Shown here piece after piece: positions 18,620 to 27,220 of a stretch of 64,000 nt of DNA. The DNA is from a virus. Position numbers and translations under genes: made by a program. Under the pieces are notes generated by a model that was not told the origin of the DNA, did not search any database, and saw nothing but the letters and a program-made list of their open reading frames with translations. Position 1 is the first letter of the stretch. The number at the start of each line of letters is the position of its first letter. The stretch spans positions 62,001 through 126,000 of the IMG/VR virus record IMGVR_UViG_3300042731_004037; one strand, 5' to 3'.

Positions 18620-20269
18620 ATGAAACATATCGGTTTTGATCAAAGCACAGTTCTAAATGAATATGCCCGTATTGCTGTTAATAATGGTCTAGTCAAACAA
18701 GCTCAGGAAGCCACTGAAGTAGTAGAACAATCTGAGAGTACTGAACCTGGGGTGGTAACTTTTGAGAAGGGAACTACAATTGCTATTCCAGAAGCTAAAA
18801 AAGCTTTTGACGCTTTTTTGAATGATTTGGGAAAAGAAAGAATATTAGTTGGTTTGTTTAATAGTTTAAAACAATGGAAAATACCTCCTAAAACTGATCC
18901 GGTTAAACTTGGGCAAATATTATTTAAAGAGTTTGGCTGGCAGCCAATGGTTCTTCAACTATTAAAAAAACATTTTCCACAATCTATTCAATCAGATAAG
19001 CAAGCTACCAATAAAAATGACAGTAAGAAAGTCGCTGAACAAAGTATATATAATGTATCTGGTGAGACTGGAGAACAACTTGTAGAAAAGGCCCATCCTG
19101 GCGGTGGCACAAAAACTGAATTAACACACAGTAAGACTGATGAAAATTTGGTCGAGACAATTGTCGAACAGCAAGATGCCGATGTTGGGGTAGCTAGAAG
19201 TGTTCCAAAAGGCACATATGCGGCTTTGGTTAATTTATACCTGAAACTTAACAAGATGGGGTATGGAAAACATCTTGGAGAATTGCGTAAGGCGATTAAC
19301 AAAATTGCCACTAGGGAAGATTATGTGTTTTATACTCTTAATATGTTGGCCGATAAATTGGATAATATAGGACATTCAGAGGCAGCTAATAGAATTGATG
19401 AAATATTAAAAGTTGCAGTTACTACGACACAACAAAATGCTTTAAGAGATGTTGAAAAACAGATGGTTGATACTATGGTTGACACTATGGTATCCAGGCT
19501 TCCTGGTGGTGCTACGGCTGGTGGCCAACGTTCAATAATTCAAAACCAAAAAAACAGAAGTTTTCAGGAAGCTCGACATAATATTGAAAGACTTGTAAAT
19601 TCACAACCCGAACTACGCAGTACATTTAACGAAGCACTTTCAGCTGTGTATCCATATATGAACCAGTATGTGGCTTTAAAACAACAGGTAGAATCTAAAG
19701 CTCCCGGGGTTTATGACATGAAGACTCCTATTGATGAAAAGGGTAAAGCAGGTGTTGGCGATATAAAAACAATGTCGTGGAAACAAAGGGTCTTAACAGA
19801 TTGGCCAACTGCCAAGAAATTTGCTGATTGGTATATGAAGATGATGAAGGGGATTCTTGGGGATGAAAATTTTGTAAAAAGTGAACATCGCATTCCTATA
19901 AATAGAATTGAAGATGGTGTTACGCGTCCAATGCGAAGAGGAATACAAAGAGCCTTATCATATATTAAAGAAAATTATGGTAGTGGTGCCAAATTAAAGG
20001 AAGCTTATGACATCAAAATGGCCATTAAGTCTCCTAAAGAGATTAGGAAGCCAGGAGTTACTGAAAGAGTAGCTGCCGACGAGCGCACAAGACTTAAATT
20101 ACAAGATCAAGTTTATAGTCATTTAGTAAGAATGGACTCTAGATGGGCAGATGAACCAGGTGTACAAAATCGTATACGTAAATTGGTAGAACAATCAGAA
20201 AGATATCACGATTTATCAAATCCAGATGGTTATAGTAATGCTTTAAGAATTATTTTAAACCAATTTTAA
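18620..20269 (+). CDS. Virion-type protein with HPGG block and LD motif
   Basis: The 549-residue product has an N-terminal helical domain, then EKAHPGGGTKTELTHSKTDE near residue 157. That block recurs in the protease-scaffold protein and in degenerate form at 22651. An LD motif follows near 240 (LNMLADKLDNIGHSEAANRI). The C-terminal 280 residues are helical and basic with no enzyme motif. It heads a run of four hydrophobic or helical proteins (to 24743) that could be internal ejection proteins; this is inference from order and composition. Confidence 0.6.
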   Translation: MKHIGFDQSTVLNEYARIAVNNGLVKQAQEATEVVEQSESTEPGVVTFEKGTTIAIPEAKKAFDAFLNDLGKERILVGLFNSLKQWKIPPKTDPVKLGQILFKEFGWQPMVLQLLKKHFPQSIQSDKQATNKNDSKKVAEQSIYNVSGETGEQLVEKAHPGGGTKTELTHSKTDENLVETIVEQQDADVGVARSVPKGTYAALVNLYLKLNKMGYGKHLGELRKAINKIATREDYVFYTLNMLADKLDNIGHSEAANRIDEILKVAVTTTQQNALRDVEKQMVDTMVDTMVSRLPGGATAGGQRSIIQNQKNRSFQEARHNIERLVNSQPELRSTFNEALSAVYPYMNQYVALKQQVESKAPGVYDMKTPIDEKGKAGVGDIKTMSWKQRVLTDWPTAKKFADWYMKMMKGILGDENFVKSEHRIPINRIEDGVTRPMRRGIQRALSYIKENYGSGAKLKEAYDIKMAIKSPKEIRKPGVTERVAADERTRLKLQDQVYSHLVRMDSRWADEPGVQNRIRKLVEQSERYHDLSNPDGYSNALRIILNQF

Positions 20270-20279
20270 TGGGCTAGAT

Positions 20280-21728
20280 ATGCACAAACTTAAAACTGAA
20301 ACAGATCCATCTGATTGGTTCATAAAAGAAGGATGGACCTGGAGAGACATTATAACAGAACTTGGTATTGGTGCTGCAATAGATGCAGCTGTTGCAGCTG
20401 GAGCTGCTGGAGTTGCAGGTACAGCTAGTGGAGCCGGTGCAATGGCTGGTATAGGTGCAGCCGCTGGTCCGATTGGTTGGGCTATTTTAGGTGGTGCAGC
20501 TCTCACTATGGGAATATGGTATCTGACTAGACAAATGGATAATAATTTATCTGATCTTATAGATCGTCTAGAGGATTTGGATCCAAATAATATTGCTGCT
20601 CCAAAAGTACAGTCTTGGATACAACAGTTAAATTCTTACAAATCTGTACTAGAATTGCCACCTACTACCACTAATATACAAGAACGGGCTCGACAGAATA
20701 TTCAAAAATATATGTCTATAAAACAAGTTTATGAATATCTAAAACAGATGTTGGTCGAATGGCCGGTGGTAAAAGAAAATTTGACAGATTGGGGATGGGA
20801 TGATGCACAAGCTGAGCATGCATTACAACTTACTACTAAAACCATGGGACAATCAGTTGAACAAGCTAAAGTAAGAGCGCAACAGGCGGCCCAAGAAACA
20901 ATTAAGGATTTACAAAGTCGAACAAAAATTGATTATCAAAAGTTGGCTAAAGATGTTGATCGATTATATACAAGGTTAACAGAAATGTCAGGTGGTAAGC
21001 CTCCCACGTTTGATACAGATGCTGAACGAGCTTCTTGGAATGTAGTACAACGTCTTTTAGGAAAGTCAGAAGGTTATGCACCATTGACCCAACAAGAAAT
21101 AATATCTGTTACAAAGCCTATGCAAGACCTTAAGCTATTAATGGAACATGGTATAGAAATGATTACAGCCAAGGCTAGTGTGCATAAAGCAATATCTAAA
21201 AGAGCTTTGACACTTGGCGATGGTAGAAAAGTTCTTCCTAGAGATAGATCCCAAAGTCCAGAAAAACAAAGAACTGTACCAAGTAAAAGTAGGTCGAGAG
21301 GTGATCCTTTTATTCGTGGTTTGCAATTGGTCGTGAATCAGATTAACACGGCATTAAATTCTGGTGCTGGTGTCGTTAGAGAAGATGGAATATATGGGCC
21401 TGTCACAGCTGATGCTCTAGTAGGAGCCATATCTTCTGATTGGAGAATCCAACAAGAAGTTGCTGAGAGATCTAAAGTCGGGTTTGACGCATTACAAAAT
21501 ATTAAAATGATGCGCGACAGACCTCAATTGCTTAGAAGTGTGTATCGTGTGATTGCTCCTATAGCAAGAAACTTAAGTAAACAAGGTATAGAAACCGGCA
21601 TGGCTGGCCTCGGTCCTGTTAGACCAGTTTCACAAAGACAAGTTATGCCGGAAAAACCCCGCGGATATAAAGATAGGCCGATTCAAGACGAAGAATTATT
21701 GACCTATAGGATGTTACATGACTGGTAA
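20280..21728 (+). CDS. Putative internal/ejection protein with Gly-Ala-rich membrane segment
   Basis: Residues 20-85 are strikingly Ala/Gly-rich and hydrophobic (IGAAIDAAVAAGAAGVAG, then IGAAAGPIGWAILGGAALTM), as in pore-forming or membrane-inserting phage proteins. A long helical middle follows. AISKRALTLGDG near 303 matches the boundary tract of the giant polyprotein. Residues 330-390 resemble a peptidoglycan-binding fold (REDGIYGPVTADALVG). Membrane-active plus wall-binding parts suggest a role in genome delivery; the function is inferred. Confidence 0.55.
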   Translation: MHKLKTETDPSDWFIKEGWTWRDIITELGIGAAIDAAVAAGAAGVAGTASGAGAMAGIGAAAGPIGWAILGGAALTMGIWYLTRQMDNNLSDLIDRLEDLDPNNIAAPKVQSWIQQLNSYKSVLELPPTTTNIQERARQNIQKYMSIKQVYEYLKQMLVEWPVVKENLTDWGWDDAQAEHALQLTTKTMGQSVEQAKVRAQQAAQETIKDLQSRTKIDYQKLAKDVDRLYTRLTEMSGGKPPTFDTDAERASWNVVQRLLGKSEGYAPLTQQEIISVTKPMQDLKLLMEHGIEMITAKASVHKAISKRALTLGDGRKVLPRDRSQSPEKQRTVPSKSRSRGDPFIRGLQLVVNQINTALNSGAGVVREDGIYGPVTADALVGAISSDWRIQQEVAERSKVGFDALQNIKMMRDRPQLLRSVYRVIAPIARNLSKQGIETGMAGLGPVRPVSQRQVMPEKPRGYKDRPIQDEELLTYRMLHDW

Positions 21729-22359
21729 TGCTATTTCAAAACGGGCATGGGAGTTATCTGATCTAGGTGAAACCATAAAATCTGTATGGCGCCAAAACGA
21801 AGGATTCTGTGAAAATTTCTTCCGTATCATAACATATTTGATTCCTTTTGTCCCAGGTCTTGGATGGGGTGTGTTTATATTAGAGAAAATTGCTACTTTT
21901 TTCGGATACGGTCTTTCGGATTTAGGAAAAGCAATAGATAACGCTATGGGATGGGCTCCAAACACAAATCTACAGATACAAGAAAATGATTTATTAGAGG
22001 GTATCGGCGGATTTCTTAAAAATCTTTTGAAACCATCAGTAGGTGCTACAGAAAATGATATTATTAAACTAGCATGGTTTGGTGGATTATTAAAACTTAT
22101 TGGAGCAATACCAAAGTTAATACAAATTCTGTGGAAAGCAGTCAAATTCCTATTATTGGCTGTTGGACTTACAAAAATTGGAGATATTTATGCGCAAACG
22201 TCTGGGACAACCAAATTGCCTGGTCAGTTATATCTAGAAGATACTAACAATCATGAAATTCCAGAAAGCAAAGATTTTACTGATGAAAATTTAGAAGGAC
22301 TTATGAGTTTTGTAGCTGATCCGTCTCAATTAATGCAACCATTTACCAGATTAATGTAG
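21718..22359 (+). CDS. Hydrophobic protein with membrane segments
   Basis: It overlaps the upstream stop by 11 bases. It opens MTGNAISKRAWELSDLG, again with the ISKRA tract. Two hydrophobic regions follow, near residues 33-65 (IITYLIPFVPGLGWGVFIL) and 118-155 (LIGAIPKLIQILWKAVKFLL). A role as a membrane-inserting ejection or virion protein is plausible. A holin is less likely because of its location in the structural block. Confidence 0.55.
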   Translation: MTGNAISKRAWELSDLGETIKSVWRQNEGFCENFFRIITYLIPFVPGLGWGVFILEKIATFFGYGLSDLGKAIDNAMGWAPNTNLQIQENDLLEGIGGFLKNLLKPSVGATENDIIKLAWFGGLLKLIGAIPKLIQILWKAVKFLLLAVGLTKIGDIYAQTSGTTKLPGQLYLEDTNNHEIPESKDFTDENLEGLMSFVADPSQLMQPFTRLM

Positions 22360-22372
22360 ATGGAGACTATAT

Positions 22373-22651
22373 ATGGGAATAATATATGTAGTCAGGAATG
22401 AAATTTATAATAAAAAATATATAGGGCAAACTATACAGTCTTTAAGTAAAAAATTGTGAGTTGGCCATAAATTTAACGCGAAACATTGGAAAATTACAAA
22501 ACCAAGTGGAAAAGTTGAGATAATTAAAAACTTGTCCAAATATTGCAGAGAAAACAATTTAGATCCGGGACATATGATAAAAGTTGCAAATGGCCAATAC
22601 ACCAATCATAAACAATATAAAGCAGAAAGGTTCGACAATAGGAGAGTATAA
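22373..22651 (+). pseudogene. Decayed GIY-YIG homing endonuclease
   Basis: The frame starts MGIIYVVRNEIYNKKYIGQT, an evident GIY-YIG N-terminus, but meets an in-frame TGA at 22457. The same frame then resumes and ends with NLSKYCRENNLDPGHMIKVA, the DNA-binding repeat typical of GIY-YIG homing enzymes. The remainder of the catalytic domain is missing (92 codons in total), so an internal deletion plus a nonsense codon is the simplest reading. TGA serves as a normal stop elsewhere here. Its TAA overlaps the next ATG. Confidence 0.8.
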
Positions 22652-23094
22652 TGAATAATTCCATAGTATTGGAAGAGTTTTTGAAAATTGCTGAAGAGAA
22701 GGATTTGTTTGGAATCAAGAAGACTGCTACACCTTCACCTAACCCACATCAAGAAGACAAAAGGGTTATTGAAGAAAAAAGACAGAAATCTCCAGAAAAA
22801 AATATTATAGAACAAGCACATCCAGAATCAGTATATGTAGCTGAGGCACGTGGAGATGGCGGGCTTGTAGAAAATCAAATTGAACAACAGAATAAATTGA
22901 TTGAAATGCTTAATAAGATGCCCACCGGCTCTCTTGTTGGTAGATACGCACACGCTATTAATGAACTTGTTAAAGTGGCTGATAGATTGGACGATATAGG
23001 AGAATCTAACCTTTCTGACGTAGTTTATGATAAGGCAATAGTATTGTTTGAAAAGATTGATGATCTCCCTTTCGAGAAGGCACCAGGCAAATAA
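22651..23094 (+). CDS. LD-motif protein with degenerate HP block
   Basis: It starts MNNSIVLEEFLKIAEEKDLF. NIIEQAHPESVYVAEARGDG near residue 50 aligns with the AHPGG block of the 18620 product. The segment GSLVGRYAHAINELVKVADR near 90, followed by LDDIGESNLSDVV, matches the spacing of block and LD helix in that larger protein, so the two are probably paralogues. SD GGAGAG is good. The function is unknown. Confidence 0.6.
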   Translation: MNNSIVLEEFLKIAEEKDLFGIKKTATPSPNPHQEDKRVIEEKRQKSPEKNIIEQAHPESVYVAEARGDGGLVENQIEQQNKLIEMLNKMPTGSLVGRYAHAINELVKVADRLDDIGESNLSDVVYDKAIVLFEKIDDLPFEKAPGK

Positions 23095-23186
23095 GTTCCA
23101 GGGTAAGCCCGCTATATAAACAAGCAGGAATTTTAAGTGCACTAGGGAAAGGTGTAATTACCCTCGTATCTAAGATTAGCGGTAAA

Positions 23187-24743
23187 TTGGGACGTGAAAC
23201 AGCCGAACAGGCTGCAAAAGCTGTTGCATCTAGCAGTGATAATGTATTTTCTGGGTTAAGGCATTTATGGAAAGGAGCTGACGAGGCTGTAGAACAAAGT
23301 ATAAAAGGTGTCGAAAAATCTGGAAGAGAATTGATAGAAAGCACATTACATAAAGATTTTGCTGGCGATTTTGCCAGAAGAGTGCGTGAAACAACAAACA
23401 AAATACATCAAAGTTTATCTGGTGCAGAAGCGCAAGCTAATTCAGTGATACAATCGGGAGGGCCCATTAAAAGAGTAGGAGATCTACTAGAAAATAGCCC
23501 AGATGAATTTATACAGCGTGCTGTAGGTGATAATTTAGGAGTTATTATAGTTCCAGAGTCTATAAAAAGTAGTGGGCCAGAAGCTATAAAAAATTATGTT
23601 CGTAATACGATACGTGACCCATTGTCAAGAGTGCAACAAGCAGAAGCTCAACTGCATTATATAAACCGAGCTAAGGATGTTATGCGTGAACCAAATGGGT
23701 TACAAAATTTAAAAAATCTTCTAGATGTGGAACGTAAAGAAGCTGGTGGGTTTTTTGGTAGTGGACTTGAGAGAAATGTACCAGAACTTAGAAATTTAAT
23801 CGACGATGTTAATGAGGTATATAGTTTAAACAGGTCTGGCGTTAATGATAGAAAATTTATCCAGGAAGCTATTAGTTTAGCATCAGATCCAAGTAATTCT
23901 GAAACTTTTAAGTTATTTATGGCCAATCCAAGCAATGCATCTAGGTGGGCAAAGATGAAGATGTCTCCTGGTTTTGTTGGCGATATGATAAAACGAATGG
24001 ATCCTAGAATATCTTTAAAAAGAAAATTAATTGGGATTACTCCAAAAGAAACAGTAAAACGCTTGGGTCTTGGACTAGCTACCCTTGGAGCTGGTTATGG
24101 CGCAATTAAAGTATACAATTGGTTTGGGAATAACGACCCAAAACGAGTAGAATCGGCTGGAACTTCTATTCAATCATCATTATCTAGTGTTGGTTCGAAA
24201 GGAATAGGACAATCAATAACACAGGATGTACAAAATTCTATTTCTAAAATTACACATCTTGCTAATAATGTTAATAGTGGCCTAGGAGAAGATAATGCTC
24301 CTGAGTCAATCAGATCATACATATCTGGCATATCCACGGAAATTAGCAAAATTACCAATAATCTTGAGAAATGGGACTTAGTGGTTAATTCTGCCACTGA
24401 TAAATCAGTGGCACTTGCTCTAGGAAATAACTTAGTCGAGTTTGTTAAAGATATATCAGGACAAATTGGAAAATTAAGTTCGCAAATTGGAGTGTCGGTT
24501 GAAGAAACTGGAAAAGCAGGCATTACCGACACTAACATATTGAAAATACAAGAGTTTTTAGGACTGCATCCTAGTGGAAAATTAGACAGAGATACAGCTG
24601 AAAGATTACGAGATTTAGAAAATGAATTTAATAGGAAAGCAGGAACAGATAGATTTTCTGGTATTTTCGTGGTGCCAGAAATAGGACATGTAATAGATTA
24701 TAATAATTTAATACAAGCTTACCAAAGAATACAAAAATATTAA
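23187..24743 (+). CDS. Putative ejection/virion protein with membrane helix and wall-binding C-terminus
   Basis: The first standard start is TTG at 23187 and has no good SD. The same frame is coding-like back to 23094 (YKQAGILSALGKGVITLVSK), so translation may begin upstream at a non-standard codon. The product is mostly helical with one hydrophobic segment near 293 (LGLGLATLGAGYGAIKVYNW). The C-terminal 70 residues resemble a peptidoglycan-binding fold (IQEFLGLHPSGKLDRDTAER). It is the last of the hydrophobic block before the capsid genes. The role in entry is inferred. Confidence 0.6.
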   Translation: MGRETAEQAAKAVASSSDNVFSGLRHLWKGADEAVEQSIKGVEKSGRELIESTLHKDFAGDFARRVRETTNKIHQSLSGAEAQANSVIQSGGPIKRVGDLLENSPDEFIQRAVGDNLGVIIVPESIKSSGPEAIKNYVRNTIRDPLSRVQQAEAQLHYINRAKDVMREPNGLQNLKNLLDVERKEAGGFFGSGLERNVPELRNLIDDVNEVYSLNRSGVNDRKFIQEAISLASDPSNSETFKLFMANPSNASRWAKMKMSPGFVGDMIKRMDPRISLKRKLIGITPKETVKRLGLGLATLGAGYGAIKVYNWFGNNDPKRVESAGTSIQSSLSSVGSKGIGQSITQDVQNSISKITHLANNVNSGLGEDNAPESIRSYISGISTEISKITNNLEKWDLVVNSATDKSVALALGNNLVEFVKDISGQIGKLSSQIGVSVEETGKAGITDTNILKIQEFLGLHPSGKLDRDTAERLRDLENEFNRKAGTDRFSGIFVVPEIGHVIDYNNLIQAYQRIQKY

Positions 24744-24746
24744 AAA

Positions 24747-24780
24747 TCTACTAATATTTTTGTATTAATATAAGTGGTTA
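24747..24780 (+). promoter_or_regulatory. Candidate phage promoter (TCTACTAATATTT element)
   Basis: Third member of the TCTA[CT]TAAT[AT]TT set, here directly after the stop at 24743 and upstream of the decoration-type and capsid genes. The second word (AAGTGG) is only loosely like the GTAGGG at 9349 and 35303. Confidence 0.3.
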
Positions 24781-24788
24781 TTCTCTGA

Positions 24789-24844
24789 TGACCAACTTTT
24801 GTTTTTCTAAGAGAATTTTCCCAAAAAAATAAGTTGGGAGGTCA
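24789..24844 (+). promoter_or_regulatory. Leader hairpin overlapping the ribosome-binding site
   Basis: TGACCAACTT (24789-24798) can pair with AAGTTGG and GGTCA of 24831-24844, which contains the GGGAGG Shine-Dalgarno for the gene at 24852. The pairing would hide the ribosome site and could control translation of an abundant virion protein. Confidence 0.4.
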
Positions 24845-24851
24845 TTAAAAA

Positions 24852-25517
24852 ATGGCATTATTTTTACTACAACCTGGACTTCATCCATTAGGTGATTTCG
24901 ATCTTTTGGACACTGATCAATCTAGTGTACTTGGTGGAGAAGTCATGGTACTTGACGAAGCATCTAGAACTATTACTTCAACTGAGAAAGCAGCTTATGA
25001 CGTACTTGATGGATATATTGCAGATGAAGTTACTGAAGCAACAACTCGCGTAGTTGCTCGCATTGCTGATGAAGCAAGCGAAACTTACGATGTTTTCTAT
25101 CTATCTGACGAAGGAACGACTCATTATGGCGTTACGTTTGGATCAGTAGTTGGTGGACCCGTTGGTCTGTCCACTACTAGTACTAATCTTGGCCCACACA
25201 CTACTACTGGTTCTGGCAAGGTTACGCTATGGGATAAAGGTGGGCTTTATGCTGTGTCACTAGACGCAGTTTCAAGTGACGTTGTTCCTACTACATCTGG
25301 TAATCTATATGACACACCTCTACCAGGTACGGTATTGTATCGTGAGACGCTAACTGGTAAGTTGTGTCGAGCAACCGGTACTAGTGACAAGATCGCTGCA
25401 TTTGTTGAGCTAACCAATAATGGCTCTATGGTAAATACGCCTGCAAGACTTGTTGGTGCTAGCGAAACTTTTGATCGTATTAAGATTCAGTATTTTGGCG
25501 CACATCACAACGCATAA
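24852..25517 (+). CDS. Probable capsid decoration/head protein
   Basis: The 221-residue beta-rich product (LLQPGLHPLGDFDLLDTDQS, then GGEVMVLDEAS) lies just upstream of the major capsid gene, the usual place for a decoration or head-stabilising protein. It shares the GSGKVTLWDKGGLY segment with the 17109 product. Its DNA is richer in G+C than the endonuclease genes next to it and resembles the capsid exons, consistent with a highly expressed virion gene. Role by position; no named family recognised. Confidence 0.6.
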   Translation: MALFLLQPGLHPLGDFDLLDTDQSSVLGGEVMVLDEASRTITSTEKAAYDVLDGYIADEVTEATTRVVARIADEASETYDVFYLSDEGTTHYGVTFGSVVGGPVGLSTTSTNLGPHTTTGSGKVTLWDKGGLYAVSLDAVSSDVVPTTSGNLYDTPLPGTVLYRETLTGKLCRATGTSDKIAAFVELTNNGSMVNTPARLVGASETFDRIKIQYFGAHHNA

Positions 25518-25538
25518 TATTTAGCTGACAATGATCAT

Positions 25539-25562
25539 AGGGGCTGGGTTTTCCTAGCCCCT
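25539..25562. terminator. Hairpin terminator after the decoration-type gene
   Basis: A 10-bp GC-rich stem (AGGGGCTGGG with CCTAGCCCCT, one G-U pair) with a TTTT loop lies 21 bases after the stop. The following U-run is short, so readthrough is likely. Confidence 0.6.
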
Positions 25563-25572
25563 AGGGTTTAAA

Positions 25573-26346
25573 ATGAAACACAGGTACAATGTAAGTAGGC
25601 AAGAATTGGTGGATTTATACAAGACACTAAGTCTTAGTGGTATAGCAAAACATTACGGCGTTACCAAAACAACAATAAGTAGATGGTTTGTTAAACATAA
25701 TATATCAAGAATTGCTCCAGGCTATACAAAATTATGTTTAGAAAGATTTAAAACTTGTTTCACTAACGATATTAAAAAGTTTATTGTAGGCTCATTGCTT
25801 GGAGACGGGCATATATCATTAAATAATAGTAATAAAGCAGCAAGATTTGAAGTTAGACATAGTACAAAACAATTTGAATATGTTAAGTGGAAAAGAGAAA
25901 TATTGTCTGGTTATGTTGGTGATATAACATTTAATAAAGCCGTCTTAGAAAATAAAACACATTTTACATGTGGTTTTAAATCTTATTCTCATCCAGAATT
26001 CATGCATTTTAGAAATTTATTTTATAAAGATAATATAAAATACATAAATCCAGAGATAGAGAAATATTTAGATGATTTTTCTATGGCTATATGGTTGATG
26101 GATGACGGTACATTTAAAAAGGCAGCCAACAAAATAATATTATGTACTAATTGTTTTTCTTTAGAAGATCATGAAATTTTAAGATCTATGATAAAAGCGA
26201 AACTTGGAATTAATACAAAAATATCTAGAATAAAAGATAGCCGATATAATTTATATTTTAATGTAAAAGAATCAAAAGAAATATCAGAAATAGTAATGCC
26301 TTATATTATAGAAAGCATGAGATATAAATTGTCTGTTTTAAATTAA
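25573..26346 (+). CDS. LAGLIDADG homing endonuclease (free-standing)
   Basis: An N-terminal helix-turn-helix (LSGIAKHYGVTKTTISRWFV) is followed by the two LAGLIDADG helices: VGSLLGDGH near residue 72 and AIWLMDDG near 173, with the catalytic acidic residue conserved in each. The 257-residue length and single-chain two-motif layout fit a monomeric enzyme. It lies between the decoration-type and capsid genes with no evident exon interruption, so it is probably free-standing. It is AT-rich relative to the flanking virion genes, as expected for a recent arrival. Confidence 0.88.
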   Translation: MKHRYNVSRQELVDLYKTLSLSGIAKHYGVTKTTISRWFVKHNISRIAPGYTKLCLERFKTCFTNDIKKFIVGSLLGDGHISLNNSNKAARFEVRHSTKQFEYVKWKREILSGYVGDITFNKAVLENKTHFTCGFKSYSHPEFMHFRNLFYKDNIKYINPEIEKYLDDFSMAIWLMDDGTFKKAANKIILCTNCFSLEDHEILRSMIKAKLGINTKISRIKDSRYNLYFNVKESKEISEIVMPYIIESMRYKLSVLN

Positions 26347-26363
26347 TTGTAACCAAGAGTTAT

Positions 26364-27182
26364 ATGGAAAAAATTAATAAAGAATTTATACAAAAGCTAT
26401 ATGTTGACCAATTGAAAAGTACATATGAAATAGCTAAAGAAATGGGCGTTCATAGAAGTACGGTGTGTAAGGCACTCAAGAAATTTGATATAAAAACCAG
26501 ATTTCAGAAAAAAAGAGATATAGTTGAAAACAGACAATTAAATGATTATCAAAGAAATTTTTTAATCGGGTCTTTACTTGGCGACGGGCACATAACAAAA
26601 TGTAATAATAGAACTTCTAGTTATAAGACAAGTCATTCTATAAAGCAGAAAGATTATATACATTGGATTAAAGATATATTTGATGATTTGGGATCTAATA
26701 TTAGCAAACAAGTCGCTTATAATAAAAAATATGACAAAAGTTATGTATTTTATAATTTTAGCACCTTATCTGTTCCTGAATTAAACTATTTTAGAAAAAC
26801 TTTTTATAATGCTAGCGGAAAGAAAATTGTGCCAGATTCTATAGACCATATATTTACAGAAAAAATATCGTTAGCTGTTTGGTTCATGGAGGATGGAACA
26901 TATTCTTTAAGAAATAAAAGCACCTACATGTGTACAGATTGTTTTACACGAGATGAACATGTTAAATTAATGAAGATGCTTAAGAATAATTTTAGTTTAA
27001 ATGCTAATATAGTATCATATAAAAATACTCATAGACTTTGGTTGAGTTCTAAGGAAACCAAAAAGATGCAAGATATAATAAGATTCTATGTTATAGAAAG
27101 CATGAGATACAAATTGTGTAACGATTTTCAAATTCGTGAACCTGTCGGTAATACCGACTTTGAAAAGATTAATGCTGTATAA
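26364..27182 (+). CDS. LAGLIDADG homing endonuclease (free-standing, paralogue)
   Basis: It has the same layout as the gene upstream: HTH (STYEIAKEMGVHRSTVCKAL), IGSLLGDGH near residue 68 and AVWFMEDG near 171, both acidic residues present. It begins 17 bases after the upstream stop and ends 38 bases before the capsid start. Its sequence is diverged from its neighbour, so this is not a very recent tandem copy. It could target capsid-gene alleles lacking the introns or the insert. Confidence 0.88.
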   Translation: MEKINKEFIQKLYVDQLKSTYEIAKEMGVHRSTVCKALKKFDIKTRFQKKRDIVENRQLNDYQRNFLIGSLLGDGHITKCNNRTSSYKTSHSIKQKDYIHWIKDIFDDLGSNISKQVAYNKKYDKSYVFYNFSTLSVPELNYFRKTFYNASGKKIVPDSIDHIFTEKISLAVWFMEDGTYSLRNKSTYMCTDCFTRDEHVKLMKMLKNNFSLNANIVSYKNTHRLWLSSKETKKMQDIIRFYVIESMRYKLCNDFQIREPVGNTDFEKINAV

Positions 27183-27220
27183 ATTATAGCAAAAAAATAA
27201 TATCAGGAGGACATAAAATC

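Noticed and set aside
22373-22651. TGA as a sense codon (recoded phage) to rescue the GIY-YIG gene
   Set aside because: TGA is used as the normal stop by other genes here (for example at 11310, 33110 and 33463), and much of the nuclease domain is missing anyway.
25573-27182. A third intron containing the two free-standing LAGLIDADG genes
   Set aside because: The flanking decoration-type and capsid genes are complete on their sides, and no P7-type core pair was seen near these genes.
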